Shown here: positions 51,441 through 61,028 of the stretch, in pieces
Layout: each line of letters begins with the position of its first letter
How positions within the stretch are numbered: position 1 is the stretch's first letter
NCBI RefSeq assembly: GCF_003583725.1
Contig: NZ_QXTF01000001.1
Location: 310,001-374,000, forward strand
Source: Sphingomonas edaphi
GTDB lineage: Bacteria; Pseudomonadota; Alphaproteobacteria; Sphingomonadales; Sphingomonadaceae
Reading direction: 5' to 3'
Length of the DNA: 64,000 bases
Translations under genes and position numbers: made by a program
The notes under the pieces: generated by a model
The model's database searches: none
What the model saw: the letters and a program-made list of their open reading frames with translations, nothing else
Told to the model about the DNA's origin: nothing

Positions 51441-52315
51441 GCGTCACCCTTCGCCGGCTTAGCCGGGGATTTCTTCTTCGGGGCGGGCTTCGGCGCGGCC
51501 TTGGCCGTTGCCTTGCCGCCCGACGTTGCCGCTTTTCTAACAGCGGGCTTGCGGGCGGCCTTGGTCGCTTCCTTGTTCGCGGGAGCGCCAGCACCGGTCT
51601 TCGCCGGCGTGTCTGTCGTCTTCGGCTGGGCGGGCGGCGCCTTGGCTTCAACCTTGGGCGCAGCACTGGCGGCCGGCGCAGGGCTCGGCGCTCCGGGCGC
51701 CTGCGGCACAGCCTTCTCATCGCCTGGCAGACGATATTCGGGACCGTCCCAAGGCATCAGGAAGTCGAACGTGCGGAAATCCTGCGGCAAGCTTACGGGC
51801 TCGTACACGACCCGCTTCTCCGCTTCGGAATAGCGAAGCTCGACATAGCCGGTCAGCGGGAAATCCTTGCGCTGCGGATGCCCTTCAAAACCATAGTCGG
51901 TCAGAATTCGGCGCAGGTCGGCGTTACCCGAGAAGACAACACCGTACATGTCGAACACCTCACGTTCGAGCCAACCGGCGACCGGCCACAAGCCGGTCAG
52001 GCTCGGCACCGGCGTTTCCTCGTCAGCCGTCACCTTCAAGCGAACGCGGTGGTTCGCGGTGATCGACAAAAAGTGGTAGCAAACTTCGAACCGCTCGGCG
52101 CGCTCTGGATAGTCGACGCCTGCGATTTCCATCAATTGCTGATAATCGAACTGGTCGCGGGCGATGCGCGCGGCCTCGACCAGGCCTTCCCGGGTCACCG
52201 TGAACGTCAACTCGCCGACGGCATCCTTATGGGTAACATAGGCCGAGCCTATGGCCACCTTGAAAGCATCGGCGAAGCCTTCTCGCTCCTTGATGAGGGG
52301 GGCTGGACTGCTCAC
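51437..52315 (-). CDS. nuoC: NADH-quinone oxidoreductase subunit C with a long basic Ala/Pro/Lys tail
   Basis: The 30-kDa-type subunit of complex I. The normal domain is at about 1-200, with [20 protein letters not shown] and [21 protein letters not shown] tail of about 92 residues follows (201-292), made almost entirely of Ala, Pro, Lys and Thr, strongly basic toward the end ([17 protein letters not shown]). NuoC in other bacteria is about 200 residues, so the tail is extra. The start is a GTG at 52315 overlapping the nuoB stop (GTGA). It resembles histone-H1-like repeats. Confidence 0.96.
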   Translation of the reverse strand: MSSPAPLIKEREGFADAFKVAIGSAYVTHKDAVGELTFTVTREGLVEAARIARDQFDYQQLMEIAGVDYPERAERFEVCYHFLSITANHRVRLKVTADEETPVPSLTGLWPVAGWLEREVFDMYGVVFSGNADLRRILTDYGFEGHPQRKDFPLTGYVELRYSEAEKRVVYEPVSLPQDFRTFDFLMPWDGPEYRLPGDEKAVPQAPGAPSPAPAASAAPKVEAKAPPAQPKTTDTPAKTGAGAPANKEATKAARKPAVRKAATSGGKATAKAAPKPAPKKKSPAKPAKGDA

Positions 52316-52884
52316 CGGTCGATCGTTCCTTCGCGACGGATTTTCCGTTGCAACTGCATGATGCCGTAGAGCAGCGCTTCGGCAGTTGGCGGACAGCCCG
52401 GGACATAAATGTCGACCGGCACAATGCGGTCGCAACCGCGAACGACCGAATAGCTGTAGTGATAGTAGCCGCCGCCATTGGCGCAGCTACCCATCGAGAT
52501 GACGTATTTCGGCTCGCTCATCTGGTCGTACACCTTGCGCAGCGCAGGAGCCATCTTGTTGCACAGCGTACCGGCGACGATCATCACATCGCTCTGGCGC
52601 GGCGACGCGCGAGGAGCGACACCAAAACGCTCGAGATCGTAGCGTGGCATGTTGACGTGGATCATCTCAACCGCGCAGCAAGCGAGGCCGAAGGTCATCC
52701 ACCACAGCGAGCCAGTGCGGGCCCAGGTGACCAGGTCGTCCATCGATGCAACCAGGAAGCCCTTTTCGTCGAGCTCCTTGCGCATTTCCAGGAACTTGGC
52801 TTCCTGCTCGCTCCCCGGGACAAGGCCCGCCGCCCGAGCAATTTCTTCCTCGGTCGGGTTGGGGTTGCGTGCGGGGTCCAGCAT
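52312..52884 (-). CDS. nuoB: NADH-quinone oxidoreductase subunit B
   Basis: Holds the terminal 4Fe-4S cluster N2 of complex I, 190 residues. Ligands are the adjacent cysteines in [10 protein letters not shown], then GSCANGGG and [13 protein letters not shown] chose the ATG at 52884, which overlaps the nuoA stop by one base (TAATG). A Met three codons upstream in the same frame (MGVMLDP) is possible. A 45-residue N-terminal extension precedes the core, as in other alphaproteobacteria. Confidence 0.98.
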   Translation of the reverse strand: MLDPARNPNPTEEEIARAAGLVPGSEQEAKFLEMRKELDEKGFLVASMDDLVTWARTGSLWWMTFGLACCAVEMIHVNMPRYDLERFGVAPRASPRQSDVMIVAGTLCNKMAPALRKVYDQMSEPKYVISMGSCANGGGYYHYSYSVVRGCDRIVPVDIYVPGCPPTAEALLYGIMQLQRKIRREGTIDR

Positions 52885-53261
52885 TACTCCCATTCGAGCG
52901 CTCCCTTCTTCCACGCATATGCGAGGCCAAGGCCCAGTTCGGCGAGGAAGATCATCATGGCACCCCAACCGGCCCAACCCGTCCCGACCAAGCTGACCGC
53001 CCAAGGGAAAAGGAATGCCGCTTCAAGGTCGAACACGATGAACAGAATCGCGACCAGGTAGAAGCGGACATCGAATTGGGCACGGCTGTCCTCGAACGCA
53101 GGGAACCCGCATTCATATTCGCTGAGCTTTTCCGGATCCGGCTTGTGCGTCCCGGCCAGCCGGCTGACCAGCATCGGCAACAGGACGAACGCCCCCGACA
53201 GCGCTAGCGCGACCGCGAGGAACAGGAGGATCGGCAGATATCCGGCGGCGACACTGGCCAA
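52884..53261 (-). CDS. nuoA: NADH-quinone oxidoreductase subunit A
   Basis: Small membrane subunit of complex I, 125 residues with three membrane segments. [30 protein letters not shown] in outline is the family signature with the conserved Cys and acidic residues. The frame opens to a TTG at 53282, but a TTG at 53261 is preceded by GGGAG at 6-nt spacing and starts [11 protein letters not shown] took that one. It is the first gene of the nuo operon; the 95 bp to suhB must hold its promoter or be read through. Confidence 0.95.
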   Translation of the reverse strand: MASVAAGYLPILLFLAVALALSGAFVLLPMLVSRLAGTHKPDPEKLSEYECGFPAFEDSRAQFDVRFYLVAILFIVFDLEAAFLFPWAVSLVGTGWAGWGAMMIFLAELGLGLAYAWKKGALEWE

Positions 53262-53356
53262 TGGAGACTCCCGGGTGGGCAAAAAGATTGGCGGCTCTCT
53301 AGGACGCCGCCCCTAATGGGGCAACATCTGAAACCCTGATAATGACTCGCAACAAG

Positions 53357-54169
53357 CTAGCGGAGCGATCCAGCCAGCAGTTTATGGAGCTTGCTGTGAA
53401 GATCGCCGTTCGCAACGAGATACTCGCGGCGTTCAAACATACGGTCCTGTCCGCGATAGTCGCTGACGAAGCCGCCCGCTTCCTTGACGAGCAATACGCC
53501 AGCCGCGCTGTCCCAAATGTCGAGATCGTCTTCCCAAAAGCCGTCGAAGCGGCCCGCAGCAACCCACGCGAAGTCCAGGCTGGCGGCGCCCATGCGGCGA
53601 ATCCCGGACACTTCCGGTGCAATCGCACCGTAGATTCGCGACCAGGTCGCTACATTGCCGCGTCCGAAGTGCGGAAGGCCGGTCCCGATCAACGCTTCGT
53701 CCAGGTGCCGCCGGGCGGAGACGCGCAAGCGACGGTCCGCGAGCCATGCGCCCCGGCCCTTTTCGGCCCAGAAGCTCTCGTCGGTCAGCGGCTGGTAGAC
53801 CATGCCGTGCGTGATTTCCGCCTTGCCGTCGGCGCGGCGGTCCTCAACCGCGATCGAGATGGCAAAGTGTGGAACGCCGTGGAGGAAGTTGGTCGTGCCG
53901 TCGAGTGGATCGATGATCCAGCGGGGCTTGTTGGGATCGCCTTCGATCTCGCCCGATTCCTCGGAATAGATCGCCCAGTCGGGACGGGCGTTACGAAGCT
54001 CGTCGATCAGTGTGCGCTCGGCACGCTTGTCGGCCATCGAAACGAAGTCAGCGGGCCCCTTCTTCGAGACCTGCAATTGCTCAACTTCGCCGAAGTCGCG
54101 GCGAAGACGCGGCGCCGCCTTCCGGGCGGCGCGCGTCATGACGGTGATCAGGCCGGAATGACTAACCAT
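53357..54169 (-). CDS. suhB: Inositol-1-monophosphatase family protein
   Basis: Mg-dependent phosphatase of 270 residues, family of SuhB and inositol monophosphatase. Metal ligands are in YSEESGE, WIIDPLDGTTNFLHG (83-97) and DIWDSAAG. SuhB also acts in rRNA transcription in E. coli; whether this one does is unknown. The start ATG overlaps the efp stop by one base (TAATG), so the two are cotranscribed. Confidence 0.95.
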   Translation of the reverse strand: MVSHSGLITVMTRAARKAAPRLRRDFGEVEQLQVSKKGPADFVSMADKRAERTLIDELRNARPDWAIYSEESGEIEGDPNKPRWIIDPLDGTTNFLHGVPHFAISIAVEDRRADGKAEITHGMVYQPLTDESFWAEKGRGAWLADRRLRVSARRHLDEALIGTGLPHFGRGNVATWSRIYGAIAPEVSGIRRMGAASLDFAWVAAGRFDGFWEDDLDIWDSAAGVLLVKEAGGFVSDYRGQDRMFERREYLVANGDLHSKLHKLLAGSLR

Positions 54170-54732
54170 TAGTCGGCGCGGCGGACGTATGTCTGTTCGT
54201 AGACGTCAACGACGATGCGGGTGCCGCTCGCGATATGCGGCGGGACCATGATGCGAACGCCGTTGTCGAGCACCGCCGGCTTGTAGCTGGACGAGGCGGT
54301 CTGCCCCTTCACGACTGCGTCGGCTTCGACGATCGTCGCTTCGATCGTGTCGGGAAGCTGGACGCTGATCGGCCGCTCCTCGTGAAGTTCCATGATTACA
54401 TCCATGCCGTCCTGGAGGAAGGCAGCCGCATCGCCGAGCAAGTCGCGCGGAAGCGTGATCTGCTCGTAGGTTTCCTTGTCCATGAAGGTAAGGTCGTCGC
54501 CGTCGGCGAAGAGAAACTGAAAGTCCTTTGTGTCGAGACGAACGCGCTCAACCGTCTCGGCGCTGCGGAAGCGGACGTTGGTCTTTCGGCCGTCGATGAG
54601 GTTCTTCATCTCGACCTGCATATAGGCGCCACCCTTGCCAGGCTGCGTGTGCTGGATTTTCACCGCGCGCCAGATGCCGCCTTCATATTCGATGATGTTG
54701 CCGGGACGAATGTCCACACCGCTGATCTTCAT
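54169..54732 (-). CDS. efp: Translation elongation factor P
   Basis: Relieves ribosome stalling at proline runs. The 187-residue protein has KOW, central and C-terminal OB domains. The tip of the first domain reads [12 protein letters not shown]33 is at the position modified in E. coli (K34). No modification enzyme is in the window. The C-terminal signature [15 protein letters not shown] is present. It is followed by suhB with a one-base overlap. Confidence 0.97.
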   Translation of the reverse strand: MKISGVDIRPGNIIEYEGGIWRAVKIQHTQPGKGGAYMQVEMKNLIDGRKTNVRFRSAETVERVRLDTKDFQFLFADGDDLTFMDKETYEQITLPRDLLGDAAAFLQDGMDVIMELHEERPISVQLPDTIEATIVEADAVVKGQTASSSYKPAVLDNGVRIMVPPHIASGTRIVVDVYEQTYVRRAD

Positions 54733-54813
54733 GCGATCCGCTTTCCGCTTTGACTGTTGAAAGAGCCCCGGGCGCCCTTGTCGCAGGTTCCCGGCAAAAC
54801 TTGCGATGCGCCC

Positions 54814-55449
54814 CTAACGCTTCGCGGCGTTTCCGGCAAGAAGCGGATAGGGGTTGATCGGCGTGCCCTGATACCATTTCTCACCTGGCGCCATGCGGTT
54901 GACGGCGAAGTGCAGGTGCGGTCCTTCCGGATTGGCGTTCCCGGTGTACCCGACATAGCCGACAGGCGAGCCGCGATGCAGGCGCTGCCCTTCACGCAGC
55001 CCGGGTGCATAGGCGCTGAGGTGAGCGTAGTAATAATTCCAAAGACCGTCGTCGGAGCGAACATACGCCGAGATCCCGCCCCCACCGTTGCTGAAATACA
55101 GCTTCTCGACCCGCCCGGGGGCAGCGGAAACCACCGGCGTGCCCGTTGCCGCCATGATATCGATAGCGTCGTGGCGGCGAGCGCCCCCTGCCCTTGCTTG
55201 CGTGTAGGTATCGACCAGTTGACCAGGTCGAACGCCGGCGACCGGGATTGCCAACCCGGCAGGGCCGACGACTACGCTGCCGACCGCGACCGGCGCCGCA
55301 TCACCTGCGGGATTGACGACAGTGTCGGTGCTCACAGCGACCTGGTTGGGAGCGATGGTGCCGGTAATGCCGAAGTAGAAAATGGTCGCAGCCGCGAGTA
55401 GGACGCTGCTGACAACTACCCTTCCAATTCGATTGACGATCGCTCCCAT
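54814..55449 (-). CDS. M23-family (LytM) cell-wall peptidase
   Basis: A 211-residue envelope protein with an N-terminal membrane anchor (about 11-30), a linker rich in Val, Ala and Pro, and an M23 domain from about residue 85. Zinc ligands are H93 and D97 in ARRHDAIDIMA, and HLHF (H178, H180) in PEGPHLHFAVNRM. This is the active-site pattern for endopeptidases that cut peptidoglycan cross-links. It lies 9 bp from the L,D-transpeptidase gene on the same strand, so the two likely act together on the wall. Confidence 0.9.
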   Translation of the reverse strand: MGAIVNRIGRVVVSSVLLAAATIFYFGITGTIAPNQVAVSTDTVVNPAGDAAPVAVGSVVVGPAGLAIPVAGVRPGQLVDTYTQARAGGARRHDAIDIMAATGTPVVSAAPGRVEKLYFSNGGGGISAYVRSDDGLWNYYYAHLSAYAPGLREGQRLHRGSPVGYVGYTGNANPEGPHLHFAVNRMAPGEKWYQGTPINPYPLLAGNAAKR

Positions 55450-55458
55450 AGTCTTTCC

Positions 55459-56499
55459 CTAGGCCTGAAATACGGCCTTGAAGCCCGGCTTCATCATGCG
55501 CGACAGCCGCAGAACGTCCCAGTTGGTCATGCGGATGCAGCCATGGCTTTCAGCCCGTCCGATCGTCTGAGGCTCGGGAGTTCCGTGGATTCCGTAATGT
55601 TCCTTGGTCAAGTCGAGCCAAGCCACCCCGACCGGGCCGTTCGGTCCCGGCGGCAGCTTCTGATCTTGCTTGCCATCATCGACATCCCAGAAAAGGTCTG
55701 GTTGGTAGTGGAAAGGCGGATTGTAAGCGTAGGTCGTCACCTTCCAGTTGCCGATGGGCAGCGGGTCGTAGCCCGAGCCGGTCGTTACCGGAAATTGCGC
55801 GACGAGCTTGTCGTCCTTGTCCATCACCTTGAGCAGGCCTTCGGACTTGTCGACGACGATATGGTCGCCGGACGGCTGCCCGGCATCGACGTTGAGCTTG
55901 CGCATCAGCGCGGCATGTTCCGGCTTCAGGTCCCCCTCATAGTCGGTACGGGACGCGACGACGTTGGGCAGGCGAAGCGATTGACCGATGCCGATGAGAG
56001 CGGTCGGGCCGTTCAGAGCGATGATCGTGCGCGGTGTCGTGTGATAACGCTCGGCAACCTCTTCCAGCATGTTGCGGTACTTGAGTCCCTCTGCCTTGGC
56101 CTGCGCCTCCGGTTTCTTGGGAAAGGGATAGAGGTAATCACCGCTGATATCGGCGGGAGACAATTTCACGGTCACTGTCGACGGGCGGTTGCCTTCACGC
56201 AACAGAGCTTGCCTTGTCGCGCCATCGAGTTCGCCGGTCACGGGCAGGTCGCGGGCCTTCTGGAATCCGCGGATAGCAGACTTGACGACCATTCCGTTCT
56301 TCCCGTCGATTACGCCGGTCGAGAACCCCATCGTGTTGAGCAGGACCTGCGCATGAAAGATGGTCCCGTCGATCTCGCTGCCTGGAGTGCCCGGCGCGAC
56401 CCACGGCTTGGCCGGGGCGGAAGGCGATGACTGGGCAACGGCAATGACGGCGCTCGTGGCGGCGAACAGGCCGATGGCGACGCGGCGATACAGGGGCAC
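55459..56499 (-). CDS. L,D-transpeptidase with peptidoglycan-binding domain
   Basis: A 346-residue exported enzyme that makes 3-3 cross-links or attaches proteins to peptidoglycan. It has a signal peptide (first about 22 residues), a PG-binding-1 domain with FHAQVLLNTMGFSTGVIDGKNG, a LysM-like or linker region (YHTTPRTIIALNG), and a YkuD domain with catalytic C321 in SHGCIRMTNWD. The start is a GTG at 56499 preceded by AGGAGAG. It is cotranscribed with the M23 peptidase gene. Confidence 0.93.
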   Translation of the reverse strand: MPLYRRVAIGLFAATSAVIAVAQSSPSAPAKPWVAPGTPGSEIDGTIFHAQVLLNTMGFSTGVIDGKNGMVVKSAIRGFQKARDLPVTGELDGATRQALLREGNRPSTVTVKLSPADISGDYLYPFPKKPEAQAKAEGLKYRNMLEEVAERYHTTPRTIIALNGPTALIGIGQSLRLPNVVASRTDYEGDLKPEHAALMRKLNVDAGQPSGDHIVVDKSEGLLKVMDKDDKLVAQFPVTTGSGYDPLPIGNWKVTTYAYNPPFHYQPDLFWDVDDGKQDQKLPPGPNGPVGVAWLDLTKEHYGIHGTPEPQTIGRAESHGCIRMTNWDVLRLSRMMKPGFKAVFQA

Positions 56500-56817
56500 G
56501 CAGCTCTCCTCACTTCGATGAGAAGGTGAAACGAGCTTACACGCAGGAATATCCCTGCGATTATTGCCTGTTCAATTGCTACCGCTCGAGCGAAGCGGTC
56601 CGGTTCACTGAAGACTTCGCCCATTCCATGCGGCCGGACCGATCGCGACCGGACCGATCAGGGCAGGATGTCTAACTACTGCGCTCCAGCCTCGGCACGG
56701 ACAAAATGCAATATTCGGGCGCCATCCGCGCAACCTCCGACAACCAGAGCGCGGTGATGCAGCGGCCGGACAGGGAGGTTGTTCGGATTAGCGCGTGGCG
56801 CCGTATGCGCCGCCATC
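56500..56817. other. 318-bp intergenic region between thiE and the L,D-transpeptidase gene
   Basis: I see no convincing gene here. It holds the transpeptidase ribosome site next to 56500, a CGCTCGAGCG palindrome near 56583, and a direct repeat at 56634-56659. The 77-codon frame on the minus strand (56676-56909) has no family resemblance and overlaps thiE. Confidence 0.6.
56634..56659. repeat. 11-bp direct repeat with 4-bp spacer
   Basis: CCGGACCGATC occurs at 56634-56644 and again at 56649-56659, separated by GCGA. It lies about 135 bp upstream of the transpeptidase start on the minus strand and could be a regulator site. The spacing centre to centre is 15 bp. Confidence 0.5.
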
Positions 56818-57495
56818 TCAGTTGGCTGGCTCACCGCGCAGGACTTCATTGAACCGGCGCACCGCGGCTCCCGGGTTGTCCGATCCCCAGACCGCATTAC
56901 ACACCGCAACGAAATCGGCGCCCGCGGTTACTAACGGCGCGGCATTGTCGGGGGTAATTCCACCGATTGCCACACAGGGAATTTCGAACAGCGATGCCCA
57001 CCAGCTCAATAATGCCGGATCCGGGCGATGCTCGCTGAGCTTCGTCGTGGTGGGATAGAAGGCACCGAACGCGACATAATCGGCACCCGCCTCCCCTGCC
57101 TCCATCGCGAGATGCCGGCTGGCGTGACATGTCACACCAATCTGCTTCGTCGGCCCAAGAATGGAGCGCGCTTCGCGCGCGTCACCATCCGACTGGCCCA
57201 GATGTACGCCGTCGGCATCGAGACGCTTTGCGAGGCTGATGCTGTCATTGACGATGAAGGCAACGTCCGCGTCTGCACAAATGCGCTGCAACGGCTCGGC
57301 CAGCCGTGCAAGTTCGTGCTGGTCAATGCCCTTCACACGCAACTGGAAAGCGGCGACTGGTCCAGCGGAAAGCGCGGCCTTCAACCGGTCAGAGAAATTT
57401 CCGCCTACATCCTGCGAGCTGATGAGGTACAGCTGGCATTGCTCGCGGCGCTCGGGCGGGGGAAAGGCGGACAGGTCGGCTTCATCCTCAATCAT
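56818..57495 (-). CDS. thiE: Thiamine-phosphate synthase
   Basis: Joins the pyrimidine and thiazole units of thiamine. From the ATG at 57495 the protein has 225 residues. The TIM-barrel motifs are present: FQLRVKGIDQHE, FIVNDSISLAKRLDADGVHLGQ in outline, GVTCHASRHLAMEAGEAGADYVAFG in outline, and VAIGGITPDNA. The frame opens 12 codons further to a TTG at 57531 that abuts the divergent lipoprotein start, so the exact start is open. No TPP riboswitch is evident before it and no other thi gene is near. Confidence 0.93.
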   Translation of the reverse strand: MIEDEADLSAFPPPERREQCQLYLISSQDVGGNFSDRLKAALSAGPVAAFQLRVKGIDQHELARLAEPLQRICADADVAFIVNDSISLAKRLDADGVHLGQSDGDAREARSILGPTKQIGVTCHASRHLAMEAGEAGADYVAFGAFYPTTTKLSEHRPDPALLSWWASLFEIPCVAIGGITPDNAAPLVTAGADFVAVCNAVWGSDNPGAAVRRFNEVLRGEPAN

Positions 57496-57530
57496 GCGCC
57501 GCTCAATAGCGTGGGGAGAGGCTTCGTCCA

Positions 57531-57914
57531 ATGAAACTGCTCATTCCGATCGCCGCAGCGTTAGCGTTGGCCGCCTGCGGGCCGAAATCGACCCCGCCAC
57601 CTCCGCCAGGCCCGGTTGCGGGACTCGGCCAGGCCGCTGAAGTCAACGGGCTTCGCCTCCGGCCGCTGGAAGTCGTCGAGGACAGCCGGTGCCCAGCGCG
57701 CGTCGAGTGCGTCTGGGCCGGACGCGTGCGCGTGCTCGTGGCAGTTGGCGCGCCGGGCGGCGGCGAGATCAGTCGGCACGAACTCACGCTCGGACAGGCC
57801 GCCAGCATCTATGGTGGCATGCTGACGCTGGTGAATGTCGATCCGCCGAAAGGATCGTTGGGATCGCTTGAGCGCGAAGCCTATCGCTTCACCTTCGCCT
57901 ACAGCCGGCCCTGA
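57531..57914 (+). CDS. Small lipoprotein with a Cys-x5-Cys-V-W-A-G motif
   Basis: Lipoprotein of 127 residues. The lipobox is LAAC with C16, followed by a proline-rich spacer (PPPPPG). The mature part contains LEVVEDSRCPARVECVWAGRVRV in outline; a DSRCP-x3-CVWAG motif occurs in many short uncharacterised proteobacterial lipoproteins. No function known. It starts 35 bp from the thiE ATG on the opposite strand and ends 6 bp from the fba stop, convergent with it. Confidence 0.82.
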   Translation: MKLLIPIAAALALAACGPKSTPPPPPGPVAGLGQAAEVNGLRLRPLEVVEDSRCPARVECVWAGRVRVLVAVGAPGGGEISRHELTLGQAASIYGGMLTLVNVDPPKGSLGSLEREAYRFTFAYSRP

Positions 57915-57920
57915 CCGGGA

Positions 57921-58802
57921 TCAGGCCACCGACGCGCAGTAGATGTCGTCGATCGCAGTTCCGAGCGACGAATCAAACTCTTCGTCTGTCATATCAGCGC
58001 GAAGGTCAGACAGCAGCGCGCGGCTGAAGCTGGCGATCATGCCGGGATTCTTCGCCAGTTCCTGACAGGCTTCGTCGCGGCCGAAACCGCCCGACAGCGC
58101 GACAACGCGAAGCACCTTGGGATGATCGACCAAGGGCTGGAACAGGCCCGCTTCGGCCGGGATCGACAGCTTTAGCATGACGGGCGCCGAAACGGAGTCG
58201 AGCGCTTTCAATATCTCGTCCCGGAGGATGACGTCCGACTGGGCGCGATCCGCGCTTTTGATGTTCACTTCCGGCTCGATGATAGGGACCATGCCATACG
58301 CAAGCACCGCTTCACCGACTTCGAACTGCTGCTTTACTACGGCCGCGATGCCCTCGGCGTTGGCGGCGTTGATAACCGAGCGCTCCTTGGTGCCGAACAC
58401 GCCAAGCGCCTTGGCGCGGGTCAGCAGTGCGTCCAGCTCCGGCATCGGCTTCATCATCTGCACGCCATTGACCTCGTCCTCGAGGCCCTTGTCGATCTTG
58501 ATGAAGGGGATGATGTTCTGCTCGGTCAGGGCCTGCGGTGTCGGCTTGCCGCCCACCTGACCGTCCATGGTCCGTTCGAACAGGATGGCGCCGAGCACCT
58601 TGCCCGATCCAAAACAAGGCGAAGTAATGATGCGGCTGCGCATCTGGTGGATGAGGTCGAACATTTCCTCGTCGCTGGACCAAGCATCCTCATTGAGACC
58701 GTAGCCTTGTAGCGCCTTGGGCGTAGAGCCTCCGCTCTGGTCCAGTGCCGCAATGAACCCATCACCCTGCGCAATCCGCGCACGCATCTCTTCGTTGGTC
58801 AT
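57921..58802 (-). CDS. Fructose-bisphosphate aldolase, class I
   Basis: Schiff-base aldolase of 293 residues. FIAALDQSGGSTPKALQGYG and PVMLKLSIPAEAG (the latter with the probable Schiff-base Lys) match the bacterial class I type found in alphaproteobacteria. It is not the zinc class II enzyme. I chose the ATG at 58802 (MTNEEMRARIAQGDG); the frame runs to 58955 without family resemblance. It lies 10 bp after pgk and ends the tkt-gap-pgk-fba operon. Confidence 0.94.
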   Translation of the reverse strand: MTNEEMRARIAQGDGFIAALDQSGGSTPKALQGYGLNEDAWSSDEEMFDLIHQMRSRIITSPCFGSGKVLGAILFERTMDGQVGGKPTPQALTEQNIIPFIKIDKGLEDEVNGVQMMKPMPELDALLTRAKALGVFGTKERSVINAANAEGIAAVVKQQFEVGEAVLAYGMVPIIEPEVNIKSADRAQSDVILRDEILKALDSVSAPVMLKLSIPAEAGLFQPLVDHPKVLRVVALSGGFGRDEACQELAKNPGMIASFSRALLSDLRADMTDEEFDSSLGTAIDDIYCASVA

Positions 58803-58812
58803 CCTGTCCGTC

Positions 58813-60015
58813 CTATTGCTCGAGGGCCGCGACACCCGGGAGGGCTCGGCCTTCCATCCATTCGAGGAACGCCCCGCCAGCGGTCGAGACGAAAGTGAAA
58901 TCCTGCGCAACGCCGGCCTGATTAAGCGCCGCAACCGTGTCGCCGCCACCAGCAACGGAGACCAGACTGCCGTCCTGAGTCAGCGCCGCCGCAGTTTTTG
59001 CCAGTGAGACAGTGGCGACGTCGAACGGCGGCGTCTCGAAAGCTCCCAGCGGGCCATTCCAGACCAGCGTGCGGCAGGTCTTCAACGCATCAGAGAGGGC
59101 CTCGACGGCAGCCGGACCAACGTCAAGAATCATTTCGTCCGGCGCGACTTCGTGCACGTTGACCGTGCGCAGCGACGGCGGATTGGGCGCGAATTCTTTC
59201 GCCACAACCACATCGTACGGCAAGTGAATGATGCACCCCGCTTCGTCCGCGCGATCGAAGATGCTCTCCGCCTCACCAATCAGGTCCCGCTCGCACAGCG
59301 ATTTGCCGACATCGACCCCGCGAGCGGCCAGAAAGGTGTTCGCCATCCCGCCGCCGATGATCAGGTGATCGACCTTGCCGACAAGGTGCGACAGCACCGC
59401 GAGCTTCGTCGATACCTTGGCGCCACCGACAACGGCAGCGACAGGCCGCTCCGGTTTACCCAATGCCTTCTGCAGCGCCGACAGCTCCGCCTCCATTGCC
59501 CGGCCAGCAAAGGCTGGCAGGAGGTGGGCAACGCCCTCGGTCGACGCATGGGCGCGATGGGCCGCCGAAAAGGCATCGTTAACGTAATAGTCGCCGAGCG
59601 CGGCCATTCCCTTAGCGAGTTCGGCATCATTCGCCTCCTCGCCAAGATGGAAGCGGGTGTTCTCGAGAATCCCGATCGACCCCGGTAGCATGATCGAGAT
59701 GGCCCGCTCCGCTTCGGGTCCCTGACAATCTTCAATGAAGCGAACCGACCGGCCCGATAATTCTGTGAGGGGGCTAACCAGCAATGCCGTCGACATATCG
59801 GGACGGACATGACCTTTGGGCCGTCCGAAATGCGACAGGAGTAGGACTATTGCCCCCTTCCCCGCCAGTTCCTCGATCGTCGGCAATGCCGCGCGCAGGC
59901 GGGTGTCATCGCTGACCGACCCGCCCTGCATCGGCACGTTGAGGTCCACTCTCACCAGCACCCGCTTACCGGTAAGATCGGCGGGCAGATCGTCGAGCGT
60001 CTTGAAGCGAGCCAT
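58813..60015 (-). CDS. pgk: Phosphoglycerate kinase
   Basis: Interconverts 1,3-bisphosphoglycerate and 3-phosphoglycerate with ATP formation. The 400-residue protein shows [21 protein letters not shown], the hinge region and the C-terminal nucleotide loop [17 protein letters not shown] chose the ATG at 60015 ([10 protein letters not shown]). It is 5 bp after the gap stop on the same strand. Confidence 0.97.
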   Translation of the reverse strand: MARFKTLDDLPADLTGKRVLVRVDLNVPMQGGSVSDDTRLRAALPTIEELAGKGAIVLLLSHFGRPKGHVRPDMSTALLVSPLTELSGRSVRFIEDCQGPEAERAISIMLPGSIGILENTRFHLGEEANDAELAKGMAALGDYYVNDAFSAAHRAHASTEGVAHLLPAFAGRAMEAELSALQKALGKPERPVAAVVGGAKVSTKLAVLSHLVGKVDHLIIGGGMANTFLAARGVDVGKSLCERDLIGEAESIFDRADEAGCIIHLPYDVVVAKEFAPNPPSLRTVNVHEVAPDEMILDVGPAAVEALSDALKTCRTLVWNGPLGAFETPPFDVATVSLAKTAAALTQDGSLVSVAGGGDTVAALNQAGVAQDFTFVSTAGGAFLEWMEGRALPGVAALEQ

Positions 60016-60020
60016 GGCGG

Positions 60021-61028
60021 TCAGATCAGCTTGGCGATGGCGCCCGCCGTGTCGACCATGCGGTTCGAGAAGCCCCACTCGTTATCGTACCAGCTGACAA
60101 CGCGAACGAGCTTGCCTTCGAGCACGGCTGTCTCAAGGCTGTCCACGGTCGAGCTTGCCGGTGCGCCGTTGAAGTCGATCGAAACCAGCGGCTCATCGGT
60201 ATAGTCGAGAATGCCTGCCAGCGGACCGCTGTCGGCGGCTGCTTTGAGGATTGAGTTTACTTCGTCCCGACTTGTGTCACGGCCCGGCGTGAATGTCAGG
60301 TCGACGAGGCTCACGTTCGGAGTCGGCACGCGAACTGCCGATCCGTCGAGCTTGCCCTTCAACTCGGGCAAAACTTCGCCAACCGCGCGGGCCGCGCCGG
60401 TCGTGGTCGGGATAATCGACATGCCGGCAGCGCGAGCACGGCGCATGTCGCTGTGGATCTGGTCGAGGATTTTCTGGTCGTTAGTGTAAGCGTGGATCGT
60501 GGTCATCAGACCGCGCTCAATGCCGATGGCGTCATTGAGGACCTTGGCGACCGGGGCCAGGCAGTTGGTCGTGCAGCTGGCGTTGGAGACGATGGTGTGC
60601 TCGGCGGTCAGCTTGTCGTGGTTTACGCCGTAAACGACTGTGAGGTCAGCGCCCTTCGCAGGGGCCGAAATCAGGACCCGCTTCGCGCCAGCATCCAGAT
60701 GTTTCTGGCCGCCTTCTCGGTCGGTGAAGAAACCGGTGCATTCAAGCGCGATGTCGACGCCCAGTTCTTTGTGCGGCAGCTTGGCGGGATCGCGTTCCGC
60801 GGTCACCTTGATGCGCTTGCCGTTGACGATCATCACATCACCCTCGGCACTGACGTCGCCCGGGAACGGGCCGTGGACGCTGTCGCGCTTGAAGAGCATC
60901 GCGTTCGCCTTGGCGTCGGCCAGGTCGTTGATCGCGACCAGTTCCAGGTCGTGGTCGTCGCGCTCCAGAATGGCGCGGGCAACGAGACGGCCGATACGGC
61001 CGAAGCCATTGATGGCGACTTTGGTCAT
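60021..61028 (-). CDS. gap: Glyceraldehyde-3-phosphate dehydrogenase (NAD type)
   Basis: Oxidises glyceraldehyde 3-phosphate with NAD. The 335-residue protein has the Rossmann start [11 protein letters not shown]35 after the second strand (favouring NAD over NADP), and catalytic C152 in [13 protein letters not shown]. The C-terminal [13 protein letters not shown] is conserved. Its start overlaps the transketolase stop by 4 bp, so the two are translationally coupled. Confidence 0.97.
   Translation of the reverse strand: MTKVAINGFGRIGRLVARAILERDDHDLELVAINDLADAKANAMLFKRDSVHGPFPGDVSAEGDVMIVNGKRIKVTAERDPAKLPHKELGVDIALECTGFFTDREGGQKHLDAGAKRVLISAPAKGADLTVVYGVNHDKLTAEHTIVSNASCTTNCLAPVAKVLNDAIGIERGLMTTIHAYTNDQKILDQIHSDMRRARAAGMSIIPTTTGAARAVGEVLPELKGKLDGSAVRVPTPNVSLVDLTFTPGRDTSRDEVNSILKAAADSGPLAGILDYTDEPLVSIDFNGAPASSTVDSLETAVLEGKLVRVVSWYDNEWGFSNRMVDTAGAIAKLI

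Noticed and set aside
56500-56909. TPP riboswitch or small gene near thiE
   Set aside because: thiE is transcribed leftward from about 57495, where only 35 bp separate it from the divergent lipoprotein gene, too little for a TPP riboswitch. The open frame at 56676-56909 has no family resemblance.
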